NCBI GenBank assembly: GCA_034506395.1
Contig: JAPDPQ010000013.1
Coordinates: 1-64,000, forward strand
Length of the DNA stretch: 64,000 nt
DNA from: a candidate division KSB1 bacterium
GTDB taxonomy: Bacteria > Zhuqueibacterota > Zhuqueibacteria > Thermofontimicrobiales > Thermofontimicrobiaceae
Reading direction: 5' to 3'
The notes under the pieces are model-generated. The model saw only the letters and a list, made by a program, of their open reading frames with translations. It was not told the origin of the DNA and did no database searches. Positions 27,656 through 38,734 of this stretch are shown piece by piece; position 1 is the stretch's first letter; each line of letters starts with the position of its first letter. The position numbers were made by a program, and so were the translations under genes.

Positions 27656-28996
27656 TCACGATTTCCTCAATCGAACCGCAAACGATCCATCCATTCCATG
27701 CACATGGGGAAGCGTCAAAATATAACCTTCCGGCGTGGTCACCGAGCCCGGAACAAAGCGCGATGCGGGCTCAATAGAAAACTCTGGCCGTTGTTTAAGG
27801 AATTGTTCGATGATTTGCTGATTTTCAGCTGGCTCAATGGTGCAGGTACAATAGACCATCACCCCGCCTGGTTTCAGCAACGTCGCAGCATTGTGGATCA
27901 ATTGCATTTGAAGTTGAACTAACTCTTGGATTTGTTCTGGCGTTCGTTTCCAGCGGAGGTCTACCCGCTTGGCCAGCACCCCCAATCCAGAACACGGCGC
28001 ATCCAAAATCAACCGATCAACTGGCTCACAGTGGAACTTTGTACCATCAGCAAGGATCGGGTGCACTGATTTTAATCCCAGTCGATCGCGGTTTTTGGCT
28101 ACCAAATTGAGGCGAGATTCGTTTACATCGACCGCGATAATGTGGCTACTGTCTTGCGTCAACTCCGCGATGTAACTGGCTTTCCCCCCAGGGGCAGCAC
28201 AAAGATCGATAATCCGCTCGCCAGGCTCAGGTTGCAACAACTGGCACGCCAACCCAGCACTGACATCCTGAACTGAGAAATATCCCTGTTGGAAGGGCGA
28301 AAAATTCCACAGATTGGTTAAGTGATCGACATACAAAAAATCACTCAGATATTCCGTCGCTTGGGCTGTTATCTTGTCTCGAGCTAACATCTCCTGAAGT
28401 TTAGCTGGCTCCGATTTTAAGCGGTTTACGCGGATCGATAATTGAGGATTCACATTATTAGCCTGACAAAGGGCTAAGGTTGCATCTCTCCCCCATTGAT
28501 TGATCCACCGCTCTACCAACCATTCAGGGTGCGAGTAGCGAATCGCTATGGCAGCGATGGGATCTCGATCCACATCTGGATATTCCACAGACGGCAATCC
28601 CTTTTGCACTGCGCGGAGCACCGCATTGATCTTCCGCGCCCAGAATTTCCCCCCCTTTTTCTTGCCCAGCTCCACAGCCTCGTTGATTACGGCATAAGCA
28701 GGAACTTTATCAAGGAAGAGCAATTGATAGCACGCAGCATCAAGGATATAGTGCACAAATCGAGGAGCCTTGCCATAGTTTCCCTGATAAAATTTCGATA
28801 CAATCCATTCCAGACGTTTGCGCCAGCGAACGGTCCCATAAAAAATCTGTTGAATCAAGGCGCGGTCCAATTCGCTATATTGCGATCGGCGCATCTCAGA
28901 TTCGTATAGCAAATCCGCATAAGCATCGCTTTGATCGAGACGATCGAGCAGTTTGAGGACACAATGGCGCGGAGCTAACTTCATAAGTGAGTTCAT
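27656..28996 (-). CDS. rsmB: 16S rRNA (cytosine-967-C5) methyltransferase
   Basis: It methylates C967 of 16S rRNA using SAM. The protein of about 446 residues has an N-terminal NusB-like RNA-binding domain (RDLDQSDAYADLLYESE, then a helical bundle to about 140) and a Fmu-type methyltransferase domain with DLCAAPGGKASYIAEL, DAPCSGLGVLAKR and YCTCTIEPAENQ; the cysteines in PCS and CTC are catalytic. The longest frame starts at TTG 29023; ATG 28996 is preferred, although the GAGGG site is rather far upstream. It lies between fmt and the PASTA gene. Confidence 0.94.
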   Translation of the reverse strand: MNSLMKLAPRHCVLKLLDRLDQSDAYADLLYESEMRRSQYSELDRALIQQIFYGTVRWRKRLEWIVSKFYQGNYGKAPRFVHYILDAACYQLLFLDKVPAYAVINEAVELGKKKGGKFWARKINAVLRAVQKGLPSVEYPDVDRDPIAAIAIRYSHPEWLVERWINQWGRDATLALCQANNVNPQLSIRVNRLKSEPAKLQEMLARDKITAQATEYLSDFLYVDHLTNLWNFSPFQQGYFSVQDVSAGLACQLLQPEPGERIIDLCAAPGGKASYIAELTQDSSHIIAVDVNESRLNLVAKNRDRLGLKSVHPILADGTKFHCEPVDRLILDAPCSGLGVLAKRVDLRWKRTPEQIQELVQLQMQLIHNAATLLKPGGVMVYCTCTIEPAENQQIIEQFLKQRPEFSIEPASRFVPGSVTTPEGYILTLPHVHGMDGSFAVRLRKS

Positions 28997-29081
28997 ATTT
29001 TCTGTGGAACTACCCTCTATCAACTTCAGTCATCGCACGGAACCGGCGAAAGAATTATCTCAAACGTACCCATTCGGCCCG

Positions 29082-30011
29082 CTAATTCAGTAACTCCCCG
29101 ATCCGCAGCCGATGACCCCGAAGATATTCTGCGGTAGACATCCTCCGCTTGTTTTCCGGTTGAAGCTCGGTGATTGCCAGCACACCTCTTCCTGTTGCAA
29201 CGAAGATAGCCTCTTTATTGATATCGATGATCTGTCCTGGCAAACCAGGAGCAGCTACATCAGGCGTCACGACGTGAGCCCGACAAATTTTCAATTCTTG
29301 ATTTTGATAATACGTGAATGCTCGCGGGAGCGGCGAAAGCCCGCGAATCAAATTATAGATGGCAAGAGAATCTTTCTGCCAATCAATATGGCAAATTTCT
29401 CGGGTGATTTTAGGGGCACGAGTGACCTCCCCTTGTTGCGGATGGCGTGGTGCCCGCCCACTTTCAATCAAATCCACTGTTTCCAGCAGCAAATCAGCGC
29501 CAATTAGACTCAACCGATCATGCAGCTCGCCAGCGGTCTCATCGGGAGAAATGGGAATAGCTCGCTGCAAGATCCAATTCCCCGCATCTACCTGTTGTTC
29601 GATAAAAAAAGTGGTCACCCCCGTTTCACTTTCACCATTAATAATGGCCCAATTAATGGGCGCTGCTCCGCGATACTTCGGCAATAAGGAAGCATGTAAA
29701 TTAATTGCCCCTTGGCTTGGAATTGTAAAAACCGCTGTTGGCAAAATGCGAAACGCCACCACAACATATAGATCTGCCGGTATCTGCCTGAGCGCTGCAA
29801 TAAACGAATCCTCCGAGAGCTTCTCTGGGGTTAGGACTGGAATACCGTGGCGTTGTGCGACCTGCTTGACCGGCGTTGGAGAGAGCTTTAAGCCTCGCCC
29901 CACTGGCTTATCCGGCCCAGTCACGACTGCCAGCACCCGATGGTGGCTGGCAATCAGTTTTTCCAAGCTGGGGATCGCAAATTCTGGTGTTCCCATGAAT
30001 AGGATATTCAT
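29082..30011 (-). CDS. fmt: Methionyl-tRNA formyltransferase
   Basis: It formylates initiator methionyl-tRNA with 10-formyltetrahydrofolate. The 309-residue protein has MGTPEFAIPSLEKL, GPDKPVGRGLKL, NLHASLLPKYRGAAPINWAI with the catalytic asparagine and histidine, and GVTTFFIEQQVDAG, followed by the C-terminal beta-barrel tRNA-binding domain. It is adjacent to def, the enzyme that later removes the formyl group; fmt and def are paired in most bacteria. Confidence 0.97.
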   Translation of the reverse strand: MNILFMGTPEFAIPSLEKLIASHHRVLAVVTGPDKPVGRGLKLSPTPVKQVAQRHGIPVLTPEKLSEDSFIAALRQIPADLYVVVAFRILPTAVFTIPSQGAINLHASLLPKYRGAAPINWAIINGESETGVTTFFIEQQVDAGNWILQRAIPISPDETAGELHDRLSLIGADLLLETVDLIESGRAPRHPQQGEVTRAPKITREICHIDWQKDSLAIYNLIRGLSPLPRAFTYYQNQELKICRAHVVTPDVAAPGLPGQIIDINKEAIFVATGRGVLAITELQPENKRRMSTAEYLRGHRLRIGELLN

Positions 30012-30129
30012 CTATCCGCCCTTTTTCATATATCGATCCAGAGAACTGTTGCGTCAGCCGAAATATCGCCATGATGAAAATTCAATTCGCCCGCCAGCTA
30101 TCTGAAGGATAGCTACGGACGGTCCGCAA

Positions 30130-30660
30130 CTAAGCGACTTCTTTCATGAGCATCATTTCTTCATCTGCAATGGCTTTCAGCTCTTTTTTGAGCATTTGCT
30201 TTTTCAATGGACTGATGCGATCGATGAACAAGACGCCGTTCAAATGATCAATTTCATGTTGCAGGACTCGGGCCAGCAAGCCATCGAAGTCATCCTCATG
30301 ATTTGCGCCATCGACAGTCTGATAGCGAAGCCTGATTTTTTCAGGACGCTTCACCTCGGCACGGATCTCGGGGATGCTTAAACAGCCTTCTTCTAAAACC
30401 GATTCGCCCTCCGCCGCGAGGATGACAGGATTGATATATGCTGTTGGCTTGCCGTCTTCAAAAATTAAGCTATGATCGACCACCAGCAGCGCGATCGATT
30501 CCGCCACTTGAGGTGCCGCTAAACCAATGCCACCTTCAACCTGCATGGTCAAGATCATATTCTCGATCAATTTTTCAATCCATGGGTCGATCTTTTCCAC
30601 TTTTTTGGCCTTCATCCGCAAAATCGGATTGCCGTATTTTATGATTCTCAATTTCTCCAT
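30130..30660 (-). CDS. def: Peptide deformylase
   Basis: It removes the N-formyl group from nascent proteins with a bound metal ion. The three motifs are intact: GIGLAAPQ (residues 44-51), EGCLS with metal ligand C93, and QHEIDHLNG with H135, catalytic E136 and H139. ATG 30660 gives 176 residues and the usual N-terminus (KLRIIKYGNPILR). The frame reaches 30723, but the extra 21 residues have no family match. It is downstream of yajC and upstream of fmt. Confidence 0.96.
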   Translation of the reverse strand: MEKLRIIKYGNPILRMKAKKVEKIDPWIEKLIENMILTMQVEGGIGLAAPQVAESIALLVVDHSLIFEDGKPTAYINPVILAAEGESVLEEGCLSIPEIRAEVKRPEKIRLRYQTVDGANHEDDFDGLLARVLQHEIDHLNGVLFIDRISPLKKQMLKKELKAIADEEMMLMKEVA

Positions 30661-30749
30661 TTTCCATCGTCTATCGAAGTTCAGTGGGCGGATATGATAT
30701 CTCTTTGAATCAGTGAGTCGCACAATCGCCCAAATTCTCGTTCCTCAAA

Positions 30750-31070
30750 TTACGCCTTCTCTACGACCTGTGCTACCGAGCTCTTTACCAGTTCAATCTT
30801 GGTATTATCATCGATTTTCACGACAACCGTATTCTCTTTGTCTTTGACGCTTAAAACCGTTCCATAAATACCACCAGCAGTGATGATCTTATCCCCCTTC
30901 TTAAGGGCATCAAGCATCATGCGATGCTGCTTTTGTCTTTTGGCCTGTGGGCGAAAAATAAGAAAATACATGATCGCAAAGATCAAAATAATCGGCAACC
31001 ACAATGCCAATGGATTGGCCTGTCCCTGGCCACTTGCCGGTCCAGCCATGAGTAGAACGAAATTTAACAC
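30750..31070 (-). CDS. yajC: Preprotein translocase subunit YajC
   Basis: A 106-residue single-pass membrane protein of the SecDF-YajC complex. A membrane helix (about residues 22-42, ALWLPIILIFAIMYFLIF) is followed by the diagnostic RPQAKRQKQHRMMLDALKKGDKIITAGGIYGTV and a small cytoplasmic beta domain. The order tgt-yajC is conserved in many bacteria, often with secDF, which is not seen here. Confidence 0.95.
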   Translation of the reverse strand: MLNFVLLMAGPASGQGQANPLALWLPIILIFAIMYFLIFRPQAKRQKQHRMMLDALKKGDKIITAGGIYGTVLSVKDKENTVVVKIDDNTKIELVKSSVAQVVEKA

Positions 31071-31082
31071 CTATTTTCCTCC

Positions 31083-32279
<1,197 letters not shown>

Positions 32280-32568
32280 TTATCGGATCTCATAATTCAT
32301 GTTTAATTATCCATCAGCCATCAGGCGATCTCCAATGATCGACTTTGACATGTGATAATTATCGGTTATCAAATAAAACGATTGGCAATTTCCTCATGGT
32401 CTCATTCATGAAGAAGCAGCACGATGTTAAAGGACATTATCCATAGCTAACAACCTTTTCAAGGCTTGTAATGGCTTCTTCCGCTGCTTCCAAATTCATA
32501 ACCGATTTTGAAATGCTGAGGCTCGTCCTTTGCCGTTGATTAGCGCTCGAACGAGAGCTCGAATTTTT

Positions 32569-32860
32569 GTCATTCCGACCGAAGGGAGAAATTAGTAAGT
32601 TCAGCAATCTAGATATAACCAGATTCCTCACTTCGTTCGGAATGACTTTTCCATTCAAGTTGAATGGTCTCCGATCAGACTCAGACATTGATGAGTGCCA
32701 GAACGAAAACCCCTCTTTTTATCATTTCGATCGCAGAAAGAAATCTTTAAATGGGACAATCTGAATGTAACCAGATTCCTCACTTCGTTCAGAATGACTT
32801 TTTTAATTCAAATGATTCGGAATGACCTTTTCCATTCAAATTGAATGGTCTCTGTTGAGA
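32569..32860. repeat. Cluster of dispersed inverted-repeat elements
   Basis: GTCATTCCGACCGAAGGGAG (32569-32588) matches the reverse complement of 32627-32646 at 18 of 20 positions, forming a small inverted-repeat element. The right arm (AGATTCCTCACTTCGTTC) recurs at 32774-32791. The following segment, GGAATGAC(C/T)TTTTCCATTCAA then TTGAATGGTCTC, appears at 32639-32671 and again at 32819-32853. The 32274-32920 gap is made up largely of these copies and has no supportable gene. Such elements are non-autonomous repeats of unknown mobility. Confidence 0.7.
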
Positions 32861-32920
32861 CACTAATTAGATGCGAGCACTCAGTTCAGGATGCTCGATC
32901 CATTCACTGGTGCGCAGCCA

Positions 32921-34291
32921 TTAAGCGATCAATTGCGCTACCGCTTGGGCCAATCGATCCACGGGATGGAATTTGATCCGTTCTTTGGGTTGCTTGATCG
33001 ATTTCGCATTGGCAGATGGAAGAATCACTTGCTTAAAACCAAGCTTTTCAGCCTCGCTGATGCGGCGTTCAATTTGGGGCACTGGTCGGATCTCTCCAGC
33101 CAAACCGATCTCGCCGATCAGAACCACATCGGGTTGAATCACGGTGTTCTTTAGGCTCGAGGCAATGGCCATAGCGATCCCCAAATCTGCCGCAGTTTCA
33201 TCGATGCGAACCCCTCCCACGGCGTTGACGAATACATCGAAGGTACCAATTCGGACGCCCACTCGCTTTTCGAGCACGGCCAGCAACATGGCTAACCGCT
33301 TTGGGTCGATACCAGTAGCGCTGCGTTGGGGCAAACCGTAATTTGAGGGACTAACTAAGGCTTGCACTTCCAAAAGAATGGGCCTTGATCCTTCCATCAC
33401 ACAAATGACCGATGAGCCAGAGCTATCGCCGGCTCGCTGGGCGAGGAACATCTCAGAAGGATTAGGTACTTCCTTCAACCCCCGATCGGTCATCGCAAAC
33501 ACGCCAATCTCATTCGTCGATCCAAATCGATTTTTCACCGCTCGGAGGATGCGAAAAAAATGATCTCGATCTCCTTCAAAGAACAACAGCGTGTCCACCG
33601 TATGCTCTAAAACCTTGGGGCCGGCGATGAAGCCGTCCTTCGTAACATGACCTACCAGAAATACGGGAATGCTTCGTTCCTTGGAGAGCCTGAGCAACTG
33701 CTGGGCACATTCACGGACCTGGCTAATACTGCCCGGCGAGCTCTCAAGTTCAGTGCGATAGATTGTCTGGATGGAATCGATCACAATCAATTGGGGATTT
33801 AGTTGATCGACCTCATGCAAAATACTACCAAGATCGTTCTCCGTCAGGACAAATAAGTGCTGGGCCGTCAGCCCTAATCGCTCGGCTCTCATTTTGATCT
33901 GAGATAGCGATTCTTCTCCCGAAACGTAGAGCACCTTAAAACTTTCATTTGCCAAGCGGGCAGCTTCCTGAAGCATCAAAGTCGATTTGCCGATCCCAGG
34001 ATCGCCACCAATGAGCACCAAAGATCCATGGACGATGCCGCCGCCCAAAACCCGATTGAACTCCTGGCTGTGGCAAAGAATCCGAGGCTCTTGCTGGTAT
34101 TGAATCTTGGCTAACGGCATCGCTGGAACCGCAGGCTTGATTGCCGCAGCCGGGATATCTGCTTTTGGCTCCACAGCTTCCTCAACCATGCTGTTCCAAG
34201 CCCCACATTCCGAACATCGCCCCAACCAGCGCGCCGAGACAAAGCCACAGCTCTGGCAAATATATTGGGTTTTCAACTTTTTCTGCTTCAC
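32921..34291 (-). CDS. radA: DNA repair protein RadA
   Basis: A 456-residue RecA-like ATPase that helps process recombination intermediates. An N-terminal zinc finger uses C12, C15, C26 and C29 (CQSCG, CSECG). The Walker A motif is GGDPGIGKS (95-103). The RadA-specific KNRFGSTNEIGVF motif is near residue 255. A C-terminal Lon-protease-like domain (about 290-456) follows and has no catalytic function in this family. The gene appears to be transcribed alone; its downstream side faces the repeat cluster. Confidence 0.97.
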   Translation of the reverse strand: MKQKKLKTQYICQSCGFVSARWLGRCSECGAWNSMVEEAVEPKADIPAAAIKPAVPAMPLAKIQYQQEPRILCHSQEFNRVLGGGIVHGSLVLIGGDPGIGKSTLMLQEAARLANESFKVLYVSGEESLSQIKMRAERLGLTAQHLFVLTENDLGSILHEVDQLNPQLIVIDSIQTIYRTELESSPGSISQVRECAQQLLRLSKERSIPVFLVGHVTKDGFIAGPKVLEHTVDTLLFFEGDRDHFFRILRAVKNRFGSTNEIGVFAMTDRGLKEVPNPSEMFLAQRAGDSSGSSVICVMEGSRPILLEVQALVSPSNYGLPQRSATGIDPKRLAMLLAVLEKRVGVRIGTFDVFVNAVGGVRIDETAADLGIAMAIASSLKNTVIQPDVVLIGEIGLAGEIRPVPQIERRISEAEKLGFKQVILPSANAKSIKQPKERIKFHPVDRLAQAVAQLIA

Positions 34292-34489
34292 GCTCTTAGT
34301 TGACCAATTGATTCATCTCGTTAATCCATTTGACCAGCGACGGTCATCCATGGAAGCCGACATAAGGCGATTCGCCACATTAAAAAAACGCTTGCTCACG
34401 AACTGATCCCAAATTTGGCGAGCTAAAATATAAATTATTCATTTAAAAGTCAAGAAATTTTTCCGCATCCTCATTGCCTCTCACCCTTG

Positions 34490-35100
<611 letters not shown>

Positions 35101-35202
35101 TTACCGGCTTACCTTATCCGTACAATCAGCTTCTTGTTTGTTTAATCGAGTTCTGCAAATTAGTTTCTGGTGCAAAATGCGAAATTAAATTCAGTCGCGT
35201 CG

Positions 35203-35300
35203 CTCCTGCGAATGCAGGAACATCTCTAATGGCTTTTTAAAAATCAAAACAAGTTAGAGATCAAAGATGCCTGTCCGTCAGCTAACGGACGGCATGACGT
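35203..35300. repeat. Dispersed repeat, copy 3
   Basis: CTCCTGCGAATGCAGGA forms the left arm. The right part, GATGCCTGTCCGTCAGCTAA followed by CGGACGGCATGACG, carries an internal CCGTC...GACGG palindrome. The arrangement matches the copy at 3761-3845. It fills part of the 35077-35642 gap, which shows no gene. Confidence 0.6.
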
Positions 35301-35642
35301 TTCAGCCTGTTTTTGGATTGTTTCAAAAGAAACAGATGAATCAATTTTGAGCCTTTGCAGAAAATGAACCGGAGAAACAATCCTCAAGATCCAAAGTTGA
35401 AAAAGAAACATTCCTTTCACGGAATCACGGTTCTCTATATTTTAGAGTTAGCCGACTACCCGATTCGTGAGCTTGCAAGCTTCGTCGAAATTGACTGAGA
35501 TAGATCAATCATCGACCGACTTCGCATTTGATGACCACCGCAATCAAATTATAAGCTTGAAACTCAATTATTTTTTTCGTATATTGGGCTGCCTTTTGGA
35601 GACGGAAAATAAGCAAATCAGAAGAAAAATACAAGCAAATTT

Positions 35643-36581
35643 ATGGGCTATCGCTATATATTTGGACCAGTTCCATCCCGCCGGCTGGGCCGCTCTCTGG
35701 GTGTAGATCTGGTCCCACACAAAACTTGCACCCTCAATTGCATCTATTGCGAATGCGGCAAAACGACGCACATGACTCTCGAGCGGGCGGAATATGTCCC
35801 TACGAATGAAGTGATCGCAGAATTGACCAAGTACCTCTCCCAAGGACCCATGCTGGATTTCGTCACTTTTTCTGGGGCTGGCGAGCCGACATTGCATAGC
35901 GGATTGGGACAGATCATAATTTTTTTAAAACAGCAATTTCCTCAATACAAAATTGCGCTGCTTACCAACGGAACACTATTTTTCCAACCTGCATTGCGCC
36001 AGGAAGTCGCCAATATCGATTTGATCCTTCCTTCGCTCGATGCCGCCGATGACCAAACCATGCGACGGATCAATCGCCCCCATCGTCTCATCACGGCTTC
36101 AAAGTTGATCTCCGGTTTGGTGGAGCTCAAAAAAATCCAGACTGGATTGATGTGGCTCGAAGTTTTTATCGTTCCTGGGATAAATGACCATCCCGACCAT
36201 ATTGAGAAGCTTAAGGAGGCGATTCATCAAATAAAACCCGATCTAGTGCAATTGAATTCGTTGGATCGGCCTGGGACCGAACATTGGGTTTCATCAGCGA
36301 GTTTGGAACAGCTTCAAGACATTGCTGAACGATTAGATTGGCCAATTGAAATTATCGCGAAATTTCCGATGAAAAAGGAAACTCCAGTTTATCGCGAAGA
36401 TGTAGCAGCAGCGATTTTAGAAGTGATCCAGCGACGACCTGGTACAGCAGAAGATCTTTCGCAAATGTTGGGACTCCACATCACCGAGGTCAATAAATAT
36501 CTCGGTCAGTTAATAGAAATGGGCGTCGTTCACACGCGACAGATGGAACGGGGGGTGTTTTATTGGGCCAAAGCCCAATAA
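35643..36581 (+). CDS. Radical SAM protein with C-terminal winged helix
   Basis: A 312-residue radical SAM enzyme. The opening GPVPSRRLGRSLGVDLVP followed by C29, C33 and C36 (CTLNCIYC) matches a widespread family annotated as wybutosine-synthesis-like (TYW1-related), usually of unknown substrate. FSGAGEPTLH is the SAM-binding GGE-type motif. Residues about 240-312 form a winged helix (TAEDLSQMLGLHITEVNKYLGQLIEMGVV), an added DNA- or RNA-binding module. The ATG has no clear ribosome binding site. Neither neighbour indicates the substrate. Confidence 0.85.
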   Translation: MGYRYIFGPVPSRRLGRSLGVDLVPHKTCTLNCIYCECGKTTHMTLERAEYVPTNEVIAELTKYLSQGPMLDFVTFSGAGEPTLHSGLGQIIIFLKQQFPQYKIALLTNGTLFFQPALRQEVANIDLILPSLDAADDQTMRRINRPHRLITASKLISGLVELKKIQTGLMWLEVFIVPGINDHPDHIEKLKEAIHQIKPDLVQLNSLDRPGTEHWVSSASLEQLQDIAERLDWPIEIIAKFPMKKETPVYREDVAAAILEVIQRRPGTAEDLSQMLGLHITEVNKYLGQLIEMGVVHTRQMERGVFYWAKAQ

Positions 36582-36742
36582 TTCAATCGATTCCTCCATC
36601 GCCAAAATTGCACAAATCTATTCCAATGGAATGATCCTTTGGCGTTCTACCCTGCGAACAATTAATTTTAAAATGGATCAAAACCGGATCGATTTTCCCT
36701 GATTTTTTCAGAAATATGAACAAATCCGATTAGAATTTGTGC

Positions 36743-36771
36743 TTGACTTTTACGATTCGATTCAATAGATT
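36743..36771 (+). promoter_or_regulatory. Sigma-70-like promoter before the propeller-transglutaminase gene
   Basis: TTGACT (36743-36748) and TAGATT (36766-36771) are 17 bases apart. The start of transcription would be near 36778, giving a leader of about 210 bases. It is the only clear signal in the 36582-36985 gap. Confidence 0.45.
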
Positions 36772-36985
36772 ATGACAGCGCCATTTATTTCGGTCAGGCT
36801 GCTGGACATACTTCATCATATTTAAACGAAATACTCATCATTGAAACGCCCCAGAAATGAAAAGGTAGCTCAGAGGAAGAATGCAAATCTCTTTCGGACC
36901 AACTTCAGAGCAGCGATTTATAACCGAGCATTTTTATCGGCATTGGAATAATCGCAGTTTTTAAGCATTGGCGGGAGGAAATCGA

Positions 36986-38608
36986 ATGGACAATCATCGT
37001 TTTAAACTCTGGCTCAAGTATTGCTTGCTAATTGCCTTTTGTTACATGCCAATGGCTAACGCAATCGCAGTGATCGGCCATGCTGATAAGGTTTTCAAAA
37101 CCCCAGCGCAGCATCCAACTGGCTTGGCGTTCGACGGTAAGTTCTTCTGGCTGGCAGATGCCAGAACCTGTCTGATCTACCAGATCGACCCTGCCGATGG
37201 CCGTGTGCTTCGGCAGATGAAAGCCCCTGGCTTCGATCCACGAGGATTGGCATGGGATGGTCAACGGCTCTGGTGCGTAGATGCTGGAGAAGGTTGGATC
37301 TATGGGATTAATGTAACTACTGGGATCGCCGAAAAATTGCTTGAATCGAACTCGCCAGATCCCATCGGGCTCACATTTGATGGCGAGTTTCTCTGGCTGG
37401 TGGATAATAAAGAGAAAAAGCTGCTCAAAATCAATCGCATCGATGGCATGATGCATGAGAATATCCCAGCGCCTTCAGCCAATTCTAAAGGTCTGGCTTG
37501 GGATGGAAAATACATCTGGGTAGCGGACAACGGTGATGACATGCTCTACCGGGTGGATTCTGCTTCGGGCCAGGTGGTCACTTTTCTGCCATCAGTAGGC
37601 CCGTATCCTTATGGCCTGAGCTGGGATGGAAAAACGCTCTGGTGCGCCGATTACCAGAAGGCAGAGCTGTATCGGCTTGATCTCAGCGATCCAGATTTTA
37701 TCCTCAAAAAAGACCCACGTGCTTACCGATGGGAGGTGATTCATGAATTTCGCAATTACGGCCCTGATTCGGTCGCTCAGTTAGATAGCTATATCGCGAT
37801 TCCAGTCGATCTGCCAAATCAACAACTGCTCGATGGTGTGCAGTTTGAACCGCAGCCCAATGCGATTGTGATGGACCGTTGGGGACAGAAGTTGGCCCAT
37901 TTTCAATTCAAGGACATTCCATCTGGGACAATCCTTCATCCGAAAATGAAAGTCAATGCGCGCTTGTATCACACCGAGTATATCATTTTTCCAGAGCGAG
38001 TTGGCAAATTGGAGGATATTCCCAAAGAAATCGCAGCAAAATATCTCTCTGATGGCATGAAGTACGATATCAATCATCCTGTCCTTCAGGAAGCGGTAAA
38101 ACAGGCGGTTGGGAAAGAACGCCATCCGTATTGGATGGTAAGAAAGATCTTCGATTATATCTGCGATAAGATCGAATACAATTTGAAGCCGCTAGGTGGT
38201 TGGAATCCTGCGCCCACGGTTCTCAAGCGCGGCACTGGTTCCTGTAGTGAGTACACGTTCATTTTCATTGCCATGTGTCGCGCTGCAGGTCTGCCTGCGC
38301 GCTATGCCGGCTCAATTGTGGTAAGAAGCCAAGATAAAGGGATTGATGACGTATGGCATCGATGGGCTGAGGTCTATCTGCCCAATTACGGATGGATCCC
38401 GGTCGATGTCTCGGCTGGCGATTCCCCAATCCCTGCCAATCGCGCCAGAACCATCGGCGTGTTGCGCAATCGATATTTGATCACCACCATCGGCGGCGGT
38501 GATTCCGAGTTCTTGGAATTTTATTATAATTTCAATGCTCGATGGCAAACAGCCGGACAATGCAAGATCTATTCAAAGCAATTCGGTGAGTTTACTCCCA
38601 TCGATTAA
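36986..38608 (+). CDS. Exported beta-propeller/transglutaminase fusion
   Basis: A 540-residue protein: signal peptide (1-27), a five-repeat beta-propeller-like part (about 38-235), a connecting region, and a transglutaminase-like domain (about 375-510). The propeller repeats each contain a GLAWDGKYLW-type motif (GLAFDGKFFW, GLAWDGQRLW, GLTFDGEFLW, GLAWDGKYIW, GLSWDGKTLW). The transglutaminase triad is C420 in GSCSEYTF, H458 in DVWHRWAEV and D474 in PVDVSAGD. Such domains in bacteria are often cysteine proteases or peptide ligases in the periplasm. ATG 36986 follows GGGAGGA at 36974-36980; the longer frame from TTG 36968 would place that site inside the gene. Confidence 0.85.
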   Translation: MDNHRFKLWLKYCLLIAFCYMPMANAIAVIGHADKVFKTPAQHPTGLAFDGKFFWLADARTCLIYQIDPADGRVLRQMKAPGFDPRGLAWDGQRLWCVDAGEGWIYGINVTTGIAEKLLESNSPDPIGLTFDGEFLWLVDNKEKKLLKINRIDGMMHENIPAPSANSKGLAWDGKYIWVADNGDDMLYRVDSASGQVVTFLPSVGPYPYGLSWDGKTLWCADYQKAELYRLDLSDPDFILKKDPRAYRWEVIHEFRNYGPDSVAQLDSYIAIPVDLPNQQLLDGVQFEPQPNAIVMDRWGQKLAHFQFKDIPSGTILHPKMKVNARLYHTEYIIFPERVGKLEDIPKEIAAKYLSDGMKYDINHPVLQEAVKQAVGKERHPYWMVRKIFDYICDKIEYNLKPLGGWNPAPTVLKRGTGSCSEYTFIFIAMCRAAGLPARYAGSIVVRSQDKGIDDVWHRWAEVYLPNYGWIPVDVSAGDSPIPANRARTIGVLRNRYLITTIGGGDSEFLEFYYNFNARWQTAGQCKIYSKQFGEFTPID

Positions 38609-38734
38609 CAAGCTACCAATTTTCTGATGAATGCGGTGCAATTTTCGGAATCGTCATTATGTTCCTTGGATCAATTAATGGTTTTGTAACTCGATTCAGT
38701 GCCACCGCGCAATAGGGTAACCAAAGGATGCAGC

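Noticed and set aside
32437..32688. 83-codon minus-strand frame between tgt and radA
   Set aside because: It is made of the dispersed inverted repeats.
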